The notes: generated by a model not told the origin, from the letters alone. A DNA stretch of 64,000 nucleotides from Duganella sp. 1411 (GCF_017833525.1 NZ_JAFICD010000001.1:186001-250000); one strand, 5' to 3'. Numbered from the stretch's first letter, positions 52,092 through 60,891 are shown. Numbers and translations are program-made.

Positions 52092-53570
52092 ATGCAATAC
52101 GTGTCTACCCGCGCCGCCGCATCGGCCGCTTCGTCGTCTCCCCAACAATTTTCGGACATTCTGCTGGGCGGCCTGGCCGCCGACGGCGGTCTGTTCCTGC
52201 CTTCGGCCTACCCGCAGGTGAGCGGCGCAGAGCTGGACGCGTGGCGCCAGCTGTCCTACGCCGACCTGGCGTTCGAGATCCTGCGCAAGTTCGCGACCGA
52301 CATCCCCGAGGCGGACCTGCGCGCGCTGACCGCCAAGACCTACACCAAGGAAGTCTACCGCAACGCCCGCGCCGGCGAAAAGGCCAGCCAGATCACGCCT
52401 TTGCGCGTGTTGGAAGAGGGCGACAACGGCACCAAACTGGTGCTGCAGGCGCTGTCGAACGGCCCGACCCTGGCCTTCAAGGACATGGCGATGCAGTTGC
52501 TAGGCAATCTGTTCGAGTACACGCTGGCCAAGCAGAACGCGGAACTGAACATTTTCGGCGCCACCTCGGGCGACACCGGCAGCGCCGCCGAATACGCGAT
52601 GCGCGGCAAGAAGGGCATCCGTGTCTTCATGCTGTCGCCGCACCAGAAGATGAGCGCCTTCCAGACCGCGCAGATGTTCAGCCTCCAGGACCCGAACATC
52701 TTCAACATCGCCATCGAGGGCGTGTTCGACGACGCCCAGGACATGGTCAAGGCGGTCTCCAACGACCTGCCGTTCAAGACCAAACAGAAGATCGGCACCG
52801 TCAATTCGATCAACTGGGCGCGCGTCGTGGCGCAGGTGGTGTATTACTTCCGCGGCTACCTGTCGGCCACCACCTCGAACGACCAGAAGGTCTCGTTCAC
52901 GGTCCCGTCGGGGAACTTCGGCAATATCTGCGCCGGCCACATCGCCCGCATGATGGGCCTGCCGATCGACAAACTGATCGCCGCCACCAACGAAAACGAC
53001 GTGCTGGACGAATTCTTCCGCACCGGCGTGTACCGCGTGCGCAAGTCGGCCGAGACCTACCACACCAGCAGCCCGTCGATGGACATCTCCAAGGCGTCCA
53101 ACTTCGAACGCTTCATCTACGACCTGGTTGGCCGCGACGGCGAGCGCACGCGCGCGCTGTTCCACAAGGTGGAGACGCACGGCGGCTTCGACCTGTCGGG
53201 CAAGCCTGGCAGCGACGGCGACGAATTCAAGCTGGTAGCCAAATACGGCTTCAAGTCGGGCAAATCGACCCATGACGACCGCCTGAACACGATCCGCGAC
53301 GTCGCCGACGATTACGGCATCGTCATCGACACCCACACCGCCGACGGCATCAAGGTCGCGCGCGAAAACCTGGAACCGGGCGTGACGATGATCGTGCTGG
53401 AAACCGCGCTGGCGGCCAAGTTCAACGAAACCATCCTCGACGCGCTGGGCGAGGACGCCGAGCGTCCGGAAGGCTTCGAGAACATCGAGGACCTGCCGCA
53501 GAAGTTCGTGGTCATGAAGCCCGACGTCGAGAAGATGAAGGCTTACATCGCCGCCAACACCGGCCTGTGA
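52092..53570 (+). CDS. thrC: Threonine synthase
   Basis: A 492-aa PLP enzyme that makes L-threonine from O-phosphohomoserine, the last step of the pathway. Motifs: FSDILLGGLAADGGLFLPSA near residue 20, LSNGPTLAFKDMAMQLLGNL near 120 with the PLP Lys in FKD, FGATSGDTGSAAEYAMRGKK near 155, and TVPSGNFGNICAGHIARMMG near 270 (phosphate loop). Length is that of the long bacterial/fungal class. The usual partner hom is not upstream; the gene begins about 240 nt from the divergent GGDEF-EAL gene. moeA starts 2 nt downstream. Confidence 0.96.
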   Translation: MQYVSTRAAASAASSSPQQFSDILLGGLAADGGLFLPSAYPQVSGAELDAWRQLSYADLAFEILRKFATDIPEADLRALTAKTYTKEVYRNARAGEKASQITPLRVLEEGDNGTKLVLQALSNGPTLAFKDMAMQLLGNLFEYTLAKQNAELNIFGATSGDTGSAAEYAMRGKKGIRVFMLSPHQKMSAFQTAQMFSLQDPNIFNIAIEGVFDDAQDMVKAVSNDLPFKTKQKIGTVNSINWARVVAQVVYYFRGYLSATTSNDQKVSFTVPSGNFGNICAGHIARMMGLPIDKLIAATNENDVLDEFFRTGVYRVRKSAETYHTSSPSMDISKASNFERFIYDLVGRDGERTRALFHKVETHGGFDLSGKPGSDGDEFKLVAKYGFKSGKSTHDDRLNTIRDVADDYGIVIDTHTADGIKVARENLEPGVTMIVLETALAAKFNETILDALGEDAERPEGFENIEDLPQKFVVMKPDVEKMKAYIAANTGL

Positions 53571-53572
53571 TC

Positions 53573-54805
53573 ATGAGCGCACAGCCGTCCAAACCGCAAC
53601 CCCGGCCGATGCTGGCCGTCGGCGAGGCGCTGGCCTTGATGCTGGCCGCCGCGCGTCCGGTGGAGCAGGTCGAAACGGTGCCGACGCTGAACGCCAATGG
53701 CCGCGTCCTGGCGCAGGCGCAAGTGTCGGGCATGAATGTGCCGGGCATGGACAACACGCAGATGGACGGCTACGCGGTGCGCGCCGCCGATTGCGCCAGC
53801 GGCAACGCGGCGCTGACGGTGTCGCAGCGGATACCGGCCGGCCACGTCGGCCAGCCTTTGCTGCCGGGGACCGCCGCGCGCATCTTCACCGGCGCCCACA
53901 TACCGGAAGGCGCCGACGCTGTCGTCATGCAGGAGCAGTGCGAGCTGGCCGGCGATGTGGTGACGATCAAGCACGCGCCCAAGCCGGGCGAATGGATACG
54001 CCGCGCCGGCGAGGACATCACCGACGGCAGCGTGATCCTGCCTGCGGGCGCGCGCCTGCGCAGCCAGGAGCTGGGTCTGGCCGCGTCGGTCGGGCTGGCG
54101 GAATTGCCGGTCAAGCGCAAGCTGCGCGTGGCCGTGTTCTTCACCGGCGACGAGCTGACCATGCCGGGCGAGCCGCTGGCGCCCGGCGCCATCTACAATT
54201 CCAACCGCTTCACGCTGCGCGCGCTGCTGGAGAACCTGGGGTGCGAGATCAGCGATTTCGGCATCGTGCCCGATTCGCTCGAGGCCACGCGTTCGGTGCT
54301 GCGCGAGAGCGCGCAGGCGCATGATCTGATCATCACCTCCGGCGGCGTGTCCGTCGGCGAGGAGGACCATATCAAGCCGGCGGTCGAGGCGGAGGGACAA
54401 TTGAACATGTGGCTGATCGCGGTCAAGCCGGGCAAGCCGCTGGCGTTCGGCCAGGTGAAGGATGCTTTCTTCCTCGGCCTGCCGGGCAACCCGGTCGCCA
54501 GTTTCATCACCTTCCTGATGTTCGTGCGACCGTTCATTTTGCGCTTGCAGGGCGTATCCGGCCCGATCGCGCCGCGCGCGTTTTCGATGCGCGCCGACTT
54601 CGACCTGCCCAAGGCCGACAAGCGCAACGAATTCCTGCGCGCGCGCATCAACGCCGACGGCGGGCTCGAATTGTTCAACAACCAGAGTTCCGGCGTGCTG
54701 ACATCGACCGTGTGGGGCGATGGCGTGATCGACAATCCTCCCGGCACCACCATCTCCGCTGGAGACATGGTCCGGTTTATTCCGTTTAGCGAGTTAATGT
54801 ACTGA
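53573..54805 (+). CDS. moeA: Molybdopterin molybdenumtransferase
   Basis: A 410-aa enzyme that inserts molybdate into adenylylated molybdopterin, completing molybdenum cofactor. Family motifs: NVPGMDNTQMDGYAVRAADC near residue 60, ARIFTGAHIPEGADAVVMQE near 105, FTGDELTMPGEPLAPGAIYN near 190, ITSGGVSVGEEDHIKPAVE near 255 (MoCF site) and FFLGLPGNPVASFITFLMFV near 300. The ATG at 53573 is preferred to the GTG two codons upstream, which overlaps thrC's stop. It overlaps moaD by one base. Confidence 0.95.
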   Translation: MSAQPSKPQPRPMLAVGEALALMLAAARPVEQVETVPTLNANGRVLAQAQVSGMNVPGMDNTQMDGYAVRAADCASGNAALTVSQRIPAGHVGQPLLPGTAARIFTGAHIPEGADAVVMQEQCELAGDVVTIKHAPKPGEWIRRAGEDITDGSVILPAGARLRSQELGLAASVGLAELPVKRKLRVAVFFTGDELTMPGEPLAPGAIYNSNRFTLRALLENLGCEISDFGIVPDSLEATRSVLRESAQAHDLIITSGGVSVGEEDHIKPAVEAEGQLNMWLIAVKPGKPLAFGQVKDAFFLGLPGNPVASFITFLMFVRPFILRLQGVSGPIAPRAFSMRADFDLPKADKRNEFLRARINADGGLELFNNQSSGVLTSTVWGDGVIDNPPGTTISAGDMVRFIPFSELMY

Positions 54806-55059
54806 TGGCTGTCACCGTAAAATTTTTCGCCAGCGTGCGCGAGGCCGTTGGCGCCTCGTCGGAAACGCTGGACCTGCCGGCGTCCGTGAAAACGGTCGGC
54901 GACCTGCGCGCCCACCTGGCCGCGCGCGGCGACACCTGGCGCGACGCGCTGGGCAGCCCGGCCTTGCGCATGGCGTGCAACCAGATCATGTGCGGCACCG
55001 ACAGCGCGGTCGCCGACGGCGCCGAGGTGGCGTTCTTCCCGCCGGTGACCGGCGGGTGA
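54805..55059 (+). CDS. moaD: Molybdopterin synthase sulfur-carrier subunit
   Basis: An 84-aa ubiquitin-fold sulfur carrier for molybdopterin synthesis. It starts VTVKFFASVREAVGASSETL, has FPPVTGG at the end, and the C-terminal Gly-Gly needed for adenylylation and thiocarboxylation. The start overlaps the moeA stop (TGATG). The catalytic partner gene moaE, usually next, is not here: a hairpin and a small membrane protein on the other strand follow. Confidence 0.93.
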   Translation: MAVTVKFFASVREAVGASSETLDLPASVKTVGDLRAHLAARGDTWRDALGSPALRMACNQIMCGTDSAVADGAEVAFFPPVTGG

Positions 55060-55096
55060 ACCGTCCGGATGATTTGTGAAACCCGCACAGCCAACC

Positions 55097-55124
55097 GGGG
55101 TCGGACCCTTTTGGGTCCGACCCC
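55097..55124. terminator. Hairpin after moaD (terminator-like or REP-like)
   Basis: Perfect 12-bp stem GGGGTCGGACCC / GGGTCCGACCCC with a TTTT loop between the convergent moaD and small membrane protein genes. No U-run follows on either strand, so it may be a REP-type element; its core resembles the RAYT-flanking repeat (GGGGTCAGGTCC). Confidence 0.6.
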
Positions 55125-55130
55125 TTCGGT

Positions 55131-55343
55131 TTAAGGTTTGCGGGTTCGCTCGTGCGCCTCTGCCTCGCGGTAGCGGCGCCACGCGCTCCATGTGAACAGC
55201 GCGGCCGCGCCCAGCGCCCACGCGGCGGCGCTCAGATAGTCGTTGCGCGAGGTCGAGCCCTTGAACCATTCGACGGCGGCCAGTATCGCGAACAGCGGCA
55301 CGGCGGCCAGCAAATAGCGTTTGATCCAAAAAATCGCGCCCAT
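55131..55343 (-). CDS. Small two-helix inner-membrane protein
   Basis: A 70-aa protein not assigned to a family. Two membrane helices: YLLAAVPLFAILAAVEWF and YLSAAAWALGAAALFTW, then a basic, charged tail (RRYREAEAHERTRKP). The start at 55343 is supported by GGAG five nt upstream; the ATG at 55346 is adjacent and the one at 55370 adds nine polar residues (MKNNINGDM). It is convergent to moaD and ends just after the hairpin; the 50-nt spacer to the flavoprotein gene must contain both promoters. Confidence 0.65.
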   Translation of the reverse strand: MGAIFWIKRYLLAAVPLFAILAAVEWFKGSTSRNDYLSAAAWALGAAALFTWSAWRRYREAEAHERTRKP

Positions 55344-55393
55344 CATGTCTCCATTAATATTGTTCTTCATCTCGATCGTATCGGACCGTATGC

Positions 55394-56653
55394 ATGCAGT
55401 CTAGTTTGACACCTTTTCGCGTCGCCGTCATCGGCGGCGGCCCCGCCGGGCTGATGGCAGCGCAAACGCTGGCGCAGGGCGGGGCATGCGTGGACGTGTA
55501 CGACGCGATGGCCTCGGTCGGCCGCAAGTTCCTGCTGGCGGGACGGGGAGGGATGAACATCACCCACGCGGAGCCGTATGCGGATTTTGTCCCGCGCTAC
55601 GCCGGCGCCGCCGCCGCGCTGCGGCCGATGCTCGACGCTTTCGGGCCGGCGGACGTGCGCGAGTGGGTGCACGGCCTGGGCGTGGAGACCTTTGTCGGCA
55701 CCTCCGGGCGCGTGTTCCCGACCGACATGAAGGCCGCGCCGTTGCTGCGCGCGTGGCTGCACCGGCTGCGCGAGAGCGGCGTGCGCTTCCATATGCGTCA
55801 CCGCTGGCTGGGCTGGCGCGATGGTGCCTTGCTGCTGCAAACGCCGGACGGCGAGCTGACGGTGCATGCCGACGCGGTCGTGCTGGCACTGGGCGGCGGT
55901 AGCTGGGCGCGCTTGGGATCGGACGGCGCCTGGGTGCCGCTGCTGGCGGCGCGTGGCGTGGACGTGGCGCCGCTGGTGCCGGCCAATTGCGGCTTCGACG
56001 TCGCCTGGAGCGAGCATTTCAGCAGCCGCCACGCGGGCGAGCCGTTGACCACCGTCGCCATCACGTCGACCGGCGCGGATGGAAAAAGCTTCCGCAAGCA
56101 GGGGCAGTTCGTGGTCACCGCGGGTGGGGTCGAGGGCAGCTTGATCTACGCCTTGTCGGCGGCCTTGCGCGAGCAGATCGCGGCCGATGGCGTGGCGACG
56201 ATCTATCTCGATTTGCTGCCGGATTTGCCGGCCGCGCGCGTGGCGGAGGAGGTCACGCGTCCACGCGGGGCGCGCTCGTTGGCCAGTCATTTGCAAAGCC
56301 GGTTGGGCATCAAGGGTGTGAAGGCCGGGCTGCTGCGCGAATGTTTGAGCAAGGAGCAGTATGCCGATCCCGATTATTTGGGGCGCGCCATCAAGATGCT
56401 GCCGGTGCGGCTGTTGCGGCCACGCCCGCTCGACGAGGCGATCAGCAGCGCCGGTGGGGTACGGTGGGATGGGCTGGACGGGACGATGCTGAAGGCGGCG
56501 CCGGGCGTGTTCGTGGCCGGCGAGATGATCGACTGGGAGGCGCCGACCGGCGGCTATCTGCTGACGGCGTGCCTGGCGAGTGGCCTGGCGGCGGGGCGCG
56601 ACGTCCTGGCCTGGGGCGCGAGGTGTACCGGGGAGGCACGTAGGGCGGATTAG
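55394..56653 (+). CDS. TIGR03862-type FAD-dependent oxidoreductase (HI0933/BaiN-like)
   Basis: A 419-aa flavoprotein. N-terminal FAD-binding VAVIGGGPAGLMAAQTLAQG near residue 10, GRKFLLAGRGGMNITHAEPY near 42, FVGTSGRVFPTDMKAAPLL near 100, VLALGGGSWARLGSDGAW near 160 and the C-terminal FAD motif VFVAGEMIDWEAPTGGYLLT near 378. This is the HI0933/YhiN/BaiN superfamily, which includes dihydrouridine and bile-acid reductases; the substrate here is unknown. The last residues (ARRAD) and TAG stop lie within a palindromic repeat, so the native C-terminus may have been changed by its insertion. Confidence 0.9.
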   Translation: MQSSLTPFRVAVIGGGPAGLMAAQTLAQGGACVDVYDAMASVGRKFLLAGRGGMNITHAEPYADFVPRYAGAAAALRPMLDAFGPADVREWVHGLGVETFVGTSGRVFPTDMKAAPLLRAWLHRLRESGVRFHMRHRWLGWRDGALLLQTPDGELTVHADAVVLALGGGSWARLGSDGAWVPLLAARGVDVAPLVPANCGFDVAWSEHFSSRHAGEPLTTVAITSTGADGKSFRKQGQFVVTAGGVEGSLIYALSAALREQIAADGVATIYLDLLPDLPAARVAEEVTRPRGARSLASHLQSRLGIKGVKAGLLRECLSKEQYADPDYLGRAIKMLPVRLLRPRPLDEAISSAGGVRWDGLDGTMLKAAPGVFVAGEMIDWEAPTGGYLLTACLASGLAAGRDVLAWGARCTGEARRAD

Positions 56654-56734
56654 GCGGAACGCCGTAATCCGCCATGTATGAGCCGTCGGCGGACCATGCA
56701 TGGCGGATTACGCTGCGCTAATCCGCCCTACGTG
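56637..56734. repeat. Long inverted palindromic repeat (double copy of the GGCGGATTA family)
   Basis: Head-to-head copies like those at 31450-31548: CACGTAGGGCGGATTAGGCG ... CGCTAATCCGCCCTACGTG, inner arms ATGTATGAG.../...CCATGCATGG. It overlaps the 3' end of the flavoprotein gene and provides its stop. Confidence 0.9.
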
Positions 56735-56743
56735 TCTCCCGTC

Positions 56744-57550
56744 CTATTCCCAGGTAACATCCCCAGAGCCGCTGCGGTTCACATTACGCTGGTCCGGATT
56801 CCCCAACACCCGTATATCCCCGCTGCCGCGCAATGTCAGGTCGGCCGCCTGCTTGGCGAAGACATGGGTGGTGCCCGAGCCCTTCAGATCGACCGTCACC
56901 CGGTCCGCCGCCAAATGGCGCGCATCCAGGTCGCCCGACCCGGTCAACTGCGCATCGAGCGTCTTGCAGCTTCCCGACGACTTGATCTCGCCCGAGCCGA
57001 CCAGCTCCAGCTCCACATGCTCGCTGCTACCGGCGTTCAACTGCAGATTGCCGCTGCCATGCGCGCCGGCGATCAGATTGCGATAGCGCCCGGAGAAAGC
57101 GACGTTGCCCGAGCCATGCAAGCGCAGCTCCAGCCTGTCGCCGCTAAAACCGGAGACCTTGGTGTCGCCGCTGCTGCGCACCGTGAGCTCCTCCAGCATC
57201 GGTAGCACCAGCTCCACCTGCAGCCGATGGCGCGGATTGAGCAGCATGCCCTTGGTGCCGATGTGCAGATCGCGCCCGTCCTGGATGGTCTCGATATTCT
57301 GCAGCGAGCGCTGCTCGCCGCGCACCTTCAGCGACGCCGTCGGTCCCTGGGTCAGGGTCAGGTCGATCGGCCCTTCGAGGACCACGGTGACCGCCATCGC
57401 GTCGACCTTCCTGGTCTCGCCGCCCAGCGAACGCCCGGCCACGCTGGTCGGGCTGGTGCTGCCGTAGGCCTTGAGCATGCTGTAGGTCACGCCGATCAGC
57501 ACGAACGACAGCAGCAGCAGGCCGATTCCGATTTTTAGTAATGCGCGCAT
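56744..57550 (-). CDS. GIN-domain (DUF2807) membrane-anchored protein
   Basis: A 268-aa protein with an N-terminal helix (LLKIGIGLLLLSFVLIGVTY) and a DUF2807 head-GIN beta-helix (about 75-268) made of recurrent strand-SGS turns: VRSSGDTKVSGF, LHGSGNVAFSG, AHGSGNLQLNAGSS, LVGSGEIKSSG, LTGSGDLDARH, LKGSGTTHVF, LRGSGDIRVLG. The family is found with DUF1700 proteins and PadR regulators in envelope or membrane-homeostasis operons; molecular role is unknown. Start at 57550 is preceded by GGAGACATC. It is 11 nt after the DUF1700 gene. Confidence 0.88.
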   Translation of the reverse strand: MRALLKIGIGLLLLSFVLIGVTYSMLKAYGSTSPTSVAGRSLGGETRKVDAMAVTVVLEGPIDLTLTQGPTASLKVRGEQRSLQNIETIQDGRDLHIGTKGMLLNPRHRLQVELVLPMLEELTVRSSGDTKVSGFSGDRLELRLHGSGNVAFSGRYRNLIAGAHGSGNLQLNAGSSEHVELELVGSGEIKSSGSCKTLDAQLTGSGDLDARHLAADRVTVDLKGSGTTHVFAKQAADLTLRGSGDIRVLGNPDQRNVNRSGSGDVTWE

Positions 57551-57561
57551 CCGATGTCTCC

Positions 57562-58371
57562 TTAGCGTCCGCGCAGCAGCGACATATTCATCGCCGCATA
57601 GCGCTTCAAACCGATCAACGTGTAGCGCGTCAGGACGATGCCGATCAGGCACAGGCCGATGCCGCCCAAGATCAGGCCGAAGCCGATCACGGTCTGCGTG
57701 GTGCGGGCCCCGCTGTCGAAGTCGGTGGTGATGTGCACGTCGCCCGACGCCACCGCGCCGGCGCGGTCGATCAGGCGGCTGGTGCGGCTGGTATCCTGGT
57801 CGGCGTCGTCGTCGGCGGCCGCTTCCGCCTCGCTGTCGGGCGCCTTCTTGACCTGGATGCCCATGTCGTTGATGGCGATGCGCCAGCTCTTGGCCTCGGC
57901 TTCCTCTTCCTTGGTGTCGAACCGCGAGTGGGTCAGGGCCATAACGTGGTGCAGCGGCCCCTCTAGCGACAACTCGTTCTGGCCGGACAGGCCGCTGGCG
58001 GTCAGCGCCACGCCGCCGATGTAGAACGCGAAGGCCGACACGTACACCACCAGCAGCATCGACGCGTACACCAGCGCCGGTATGACCATGAACAGGTTGA
58101 AAATCGCCAGGCCGACAAACGACACCATCACGCGGACCAGGTTGACCGGCGTTTTCTTTTGCTCAAAAGCATTTAAATGGGCGGTGGCGCGCAAGGTCAT
58201 CGCGATCTTGCGCGGCTCGTCGAGTTCCTTGTAGACCTCGGCTTCGCTTTTGCCGGCCACCAGGCCGTCGATAAAGCGCTGCTCGTAGTAGGCCAGGGTC
58301 TTGGCCACCGTTTCCGGCGGCAGTCCCTGCATTGCCTGCTTGAGCGCATCGAGGTATTGCTGCTTGCTCAT
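57562..58371 (-). CDS. DUF1700-family membrane protein
   Basis: A 269-aa inner-membrane protein. The N-terminal soluble region YLDALKQAMQGLPPETVAKT and YYEQRFIDGLVAGKSEAEVY, with ELDEPRKIAMTLRA, is the DUF1700 signature (similar to YkoI/YoaS-type HAAS domains). Two or three helices (about 85-145) and a last one near 235-255 follow; a charged linker with DSEAEAAADDDADQD lies between. Starting at 58371 fits the domain. Upstream PadR regulators are usual but absent here: the 150 nt before it separates it from hpnE. Confidence 0.83.
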   Translation of the reverse strand: MSKQQYLDALKQAMQGLPPETVAKTLAYYEQRFIDGLVAGKSEAEVYKELDEPRKIAMTLRATAHLNAFEQKKTPVNLVRVMVSFVGLAIFNLFMVIPALVYASMLLVVYVSAFAFYIGGVALTASGLSGQNELSLEGPLHHVMALTHSRFDTKEEEAEAKSWRIAINDMGIQVKKAPDSEAEAAADDDADQDTSRTSRLIDRAGAVASGDVHITTDFDSGARTTQTVIGFGLILGGIGLCLIGIVLTRYTLIGLKRYAAMNMSLLRGR

Positions 58372-58524
58372 GGTGTGTTCCAATATACGTCTTTGTCGAT
58401 GGTGCAACTGTACGCAGATGCGCGTCCACACGCCAACGCCATGTGACAGGCTGCGCAAATCGCGGGGCAGGCGACAGAATTCGGACACCAGATGGGGATT
58501 GCTCCAGGCTTGGGTGATTAATTT

Positions 58525-59958
58525 TTACGCAATATCCGGAGGTATGCCCTTGAGCAGCGCCGCCGCCGCCACGCCGCTGCGCACCGCCGTCTCCAGCGTG
58601 GCCGGATAGTCGCCGGCCGTGTAGTCGCCGGCCAGCGCCAGGCCGGGCAGGCCGCTGGCGTTGCGCGGACGCGCCAGTCCCGGCGTGCTGGCGTAGGTGG
58701 CGCGCTTCTCGGTGATGACCTTGAACCATGCCGGACGGCCCAGCTCGGGCCGCTGGAACGCCGCCGCCAGCTGCACCGCGACCGCCTCCGCCAGCAAATC
58801 CTGCTCCTGCGCGGCGACGCCGGCCGAGGCGCTGATCACCACCGCCAGCAGGCCGGCCTGGTCGGCGTCGAGCTGGCCGCGGTCGAACACGAACTGGCCC
58901 CACTGGTAATTGTCCGGGTCCTCCAGCAGCGCGAAGAACGGCAGCGCCAGCCGGGTGGCGGCGTCGTACTGCAGGTAGACGGTGGTGATGGCCTCGGGCT
59001 CGAACGCTGTCAACTGGGCGCACACGGCGGTGGTGTCGCATTCGGGCACGGCGTGCAGCAGCGCGGCGGCCTGGGTGGCGCCGGTGGCTAGCACCACGCC
59101 GTTGAAATAGGTGCTCCAGGTGCCGCCGACGGCCGCGCCGCTGACGTCGACCTGCCACAGCCGGCCTTCGATCGAGCGCAGCGCCTGCACCTTGGCGCCG
59201 GTGCGCACGGCGCCGCCATGCGCCCGCACGAAGCCCGAGGCGGCGTCCGGGAACAGCGCCGACAGGTCCACCCGCGGCAGCAGCATGTCGGAGGCGGCGC
59301 GTTTGCCGCCCAGGCTGTCGCGCAGCACGTTCAGGAACACCCGGGCCGAGGCGCGCTCGGGCGGCGTGTTCAGCGCCGCCAGACACAGCGGGCGCCACAT
59401 CAGCTGGATCAGGCGCGGCGTCTGGTCGAAGCGCTGCAGCAGTTCGCTGACGCTGCAATCGTCGTTGAGGTGCCAGCCCATCCAGCGCGCCGTGCTCGAG
59501 AAGCGGGCCAGGCTCATTTTATCGGCGCGCGACAGGCCTTTGGCGCGCAGCAGCGCGGTGGCCAGATGCAGCGGCGCGGGCAGGCGCGGCGCGACGAAGT
59601 CCATGCCGCCGCCACCGGGCGGATAGCGCATTTGCAGCGGCAGGGTCAGCAAGGCCCGGTCGCGCTCGACGCCGACCAGTTTCATCAGGCGCAAGGTCTC
59701 GCTGTAGGCGCCGAGCAAAATGTGCTGGCCGTTGTCGAGCAGCTTGCGGTCGGTCTCGACGCGGCGCGCGCGTCCGCCGAGCGTGCGCGCCGCCTCGAAC
59801 AAGGTGACCTTGAAGCCGGCCCGCGCCAGCTCGACGGCGGCGCTGCAGCCGGCCCAGCCGCTGCCGATGACGGCGACCGAACGGGAACTCGATGGTTCGG
59901 CCTTCGCGGCCAGGCGTTTTTCCTCCGGCGAGCCGGTCACGGCGTCGTCGTTAGCCAC
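58525..59958 (-). CDS. hpnE: Hydroxysqualene dehydroxylase (squalene-associated FAD desaturase)
   Basis: A 477-aa FAD enzyme that reduces hydroxysqualene to squalene in the HpnCDE route. Rossmann FAD motif VAVIGSGWAGCSAAVELARA near residue 28, LFEAARTLGGRARR near 53, LDNGQHILLGAYSETLRLM near 74 (family hallmark), and C-terminal GLALAGDYTAGDYPATLETA near 442. The start is GTG at 59958, overlapping the hpnD stop by 8 nt, so the two are translationally coupled. No hopene cyclase (shc) is in the window, so the end use of squalene (hopanoids or carotenoid-like products) is open. Confidence 0.94.
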   Translation of the reverse strand: MANDDAVTGSPEEKRLAAKAEPSSSRSVAVIGSGWAGCSAAVELARAGFKVTLFEAARTLGGRARRVETDRKLLDNGQHILLGAYSETLRLMKLVGVERDRALLTLPLQMRYPPGGGGMDFVAPRLPAPLHLATALLRAKGLSRADKMSLARFSSTARWMGWHLNDDCSVSELLQRFDQTPRLIQLMWRPLCLAALNTPPERASARVFLNVLRDSLGGKRAASDMLLPRVDLSALFPDAASGFVRAHGGAVRTGAKVQALRSIEGRLWQVDVSGAAVGGTWSTYFNGVVLATGATQAAALLHAVPECDTTAVCAQLTAFEPEAITTVYLQYDAATRLALPFFALLEDPDNYQWGQFVFDRGQLDADQAGLLAVVISASAGVAAQEQDLLAEAVAVQLAAAFQRPELGRPAWFKVITEKRATYASTPGLARPRNASGLPGLALAGDYTAGDYPATLETAVRSGVAAAALLKGIPPDIA

Positions 59959-60784
59959 GAATATAGGTCTTCCAGGCGAGCCACAGTTTGCGGATGGGCG
60001 TGAGCGAGATGCGCTGCGTGAGCACGTGGTAGCCGTCGTTTTCCACTTCGGTCAGCAGGGTGCGGTAGATGGCGGCCATCATCAGGCCCGGACGCTGCGC
60101 GCGCCGGTCTTCCTTCGGCAGCAGCGCGAAGGCGTCGTCGTACGCCTGCTGGGCGCGGGCGGACTGGAACGCCATCAGTTTTTCGAAGTTCTCGCTGTGG
60201 CGGGCGTTGAGCAGGTCGGCGGCGGTGACGTTGAACTGCTGCAGCTCGTTGATCGGCAGATAGATGCGGCCCTTGCGCGCGTCCTCGCCGACGTCGCGGA
60301 TGATGTTGGTCAGCTGGAAGGCGTGGCCCAGCTTTTCCGCGTACTGCAGCGTCTCGGGCTTGGTCGCGCCAAAGATGCTGGCCGACAGGATGCCGACCAC
60401 CGAGGCCACGTGCCAGCAATAGCTGGTCAGCGCCGGATAGTCCAGATAGCGGGTCTGGTTCAAGTCCATTTCCATGCCGTCGATGATGGCCTGCAGATGC
60501 CGCTGCTCGAGCTTGTAGATGGCCAGGTGCGGCTGCAGCGCCTGCGTCACGGGATGGCTCTGCTTGCCCTCGTACATGTTGGCGATTTCCTTGCGCCACC
60601 ACGCCAGCTTGATCCGGGCGACGGACTCGTCGGTGCATTCGTCGACGGTGTCGTCGACCTCGCGGCAAAAGGCATACAAGGCGGTGATGGCGCGACGACG
60701 CTCCGGCGGCAGGAACAGAAAACTATAGTAAAAACTGGAGCCGCTCTGGGCGGTCTTTTGCTGGCAGTAGTCGTCGGGGGACAT
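59951..60784 (-). CDS. hpnD: Presqualene diphosphate synthase
   Basis: A 277-aa trans-isoprenyl synthase that couples two farnesyl diphosphates to presqualene diphosphate. First Asp-rich motif CREVDDTVDE near residue 42, KLAWWRKEI, and second motif LTNIIRDVGEDARKGRIYLP near 160-180, both intact. HpnD and HpnC are paralogues; the D assignment rests on the family N-terminus MSPDDYCQQKTAQSGSSFYY and its overlap with hpnE. hpnC, which usually precedes it, is absent here. Confidence 0.94.
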   Translation of the reverse strand: MSPDDYCQQKTAQSGSSFYYSFLFLPPERRRAITALYAFCREVDDTVDECTDESVARIKLAWWRKEIANMYEGKQSHPVTQALQPHLAIYKLEQRHLQAIIDGMEMDLNQTRYLDYPALTSYCWHVASVVGILSASIFGATKPETLQYAEKLGHAFQLTNIIRDVGEDARKGRIYLPINELQQFNVTAADLLNARHSENFEKLMAFQSARAQQAYDDAFALLPKEDRRAQRPGLMMAAIYRTLLTEVENDGYHVLTQRISLTPIRKLWLAWKTYIRG

Positions 60785-60891
60785 GAATAAAAAAGCACGG
60801 GTGGACTATCGAAGCCGCTATTCTATAGTGTTCAGTGCATGGATGGGGGTTGGGTTATAGTCATCATTTCCATATTTGACGGAGGGGCGCG

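Noticed and set aside
55060-55130. moaE fragment downstream of moaD
   Set aside because: Only about 70 nt with a hairpin; no MoaE-like residues in any frame.
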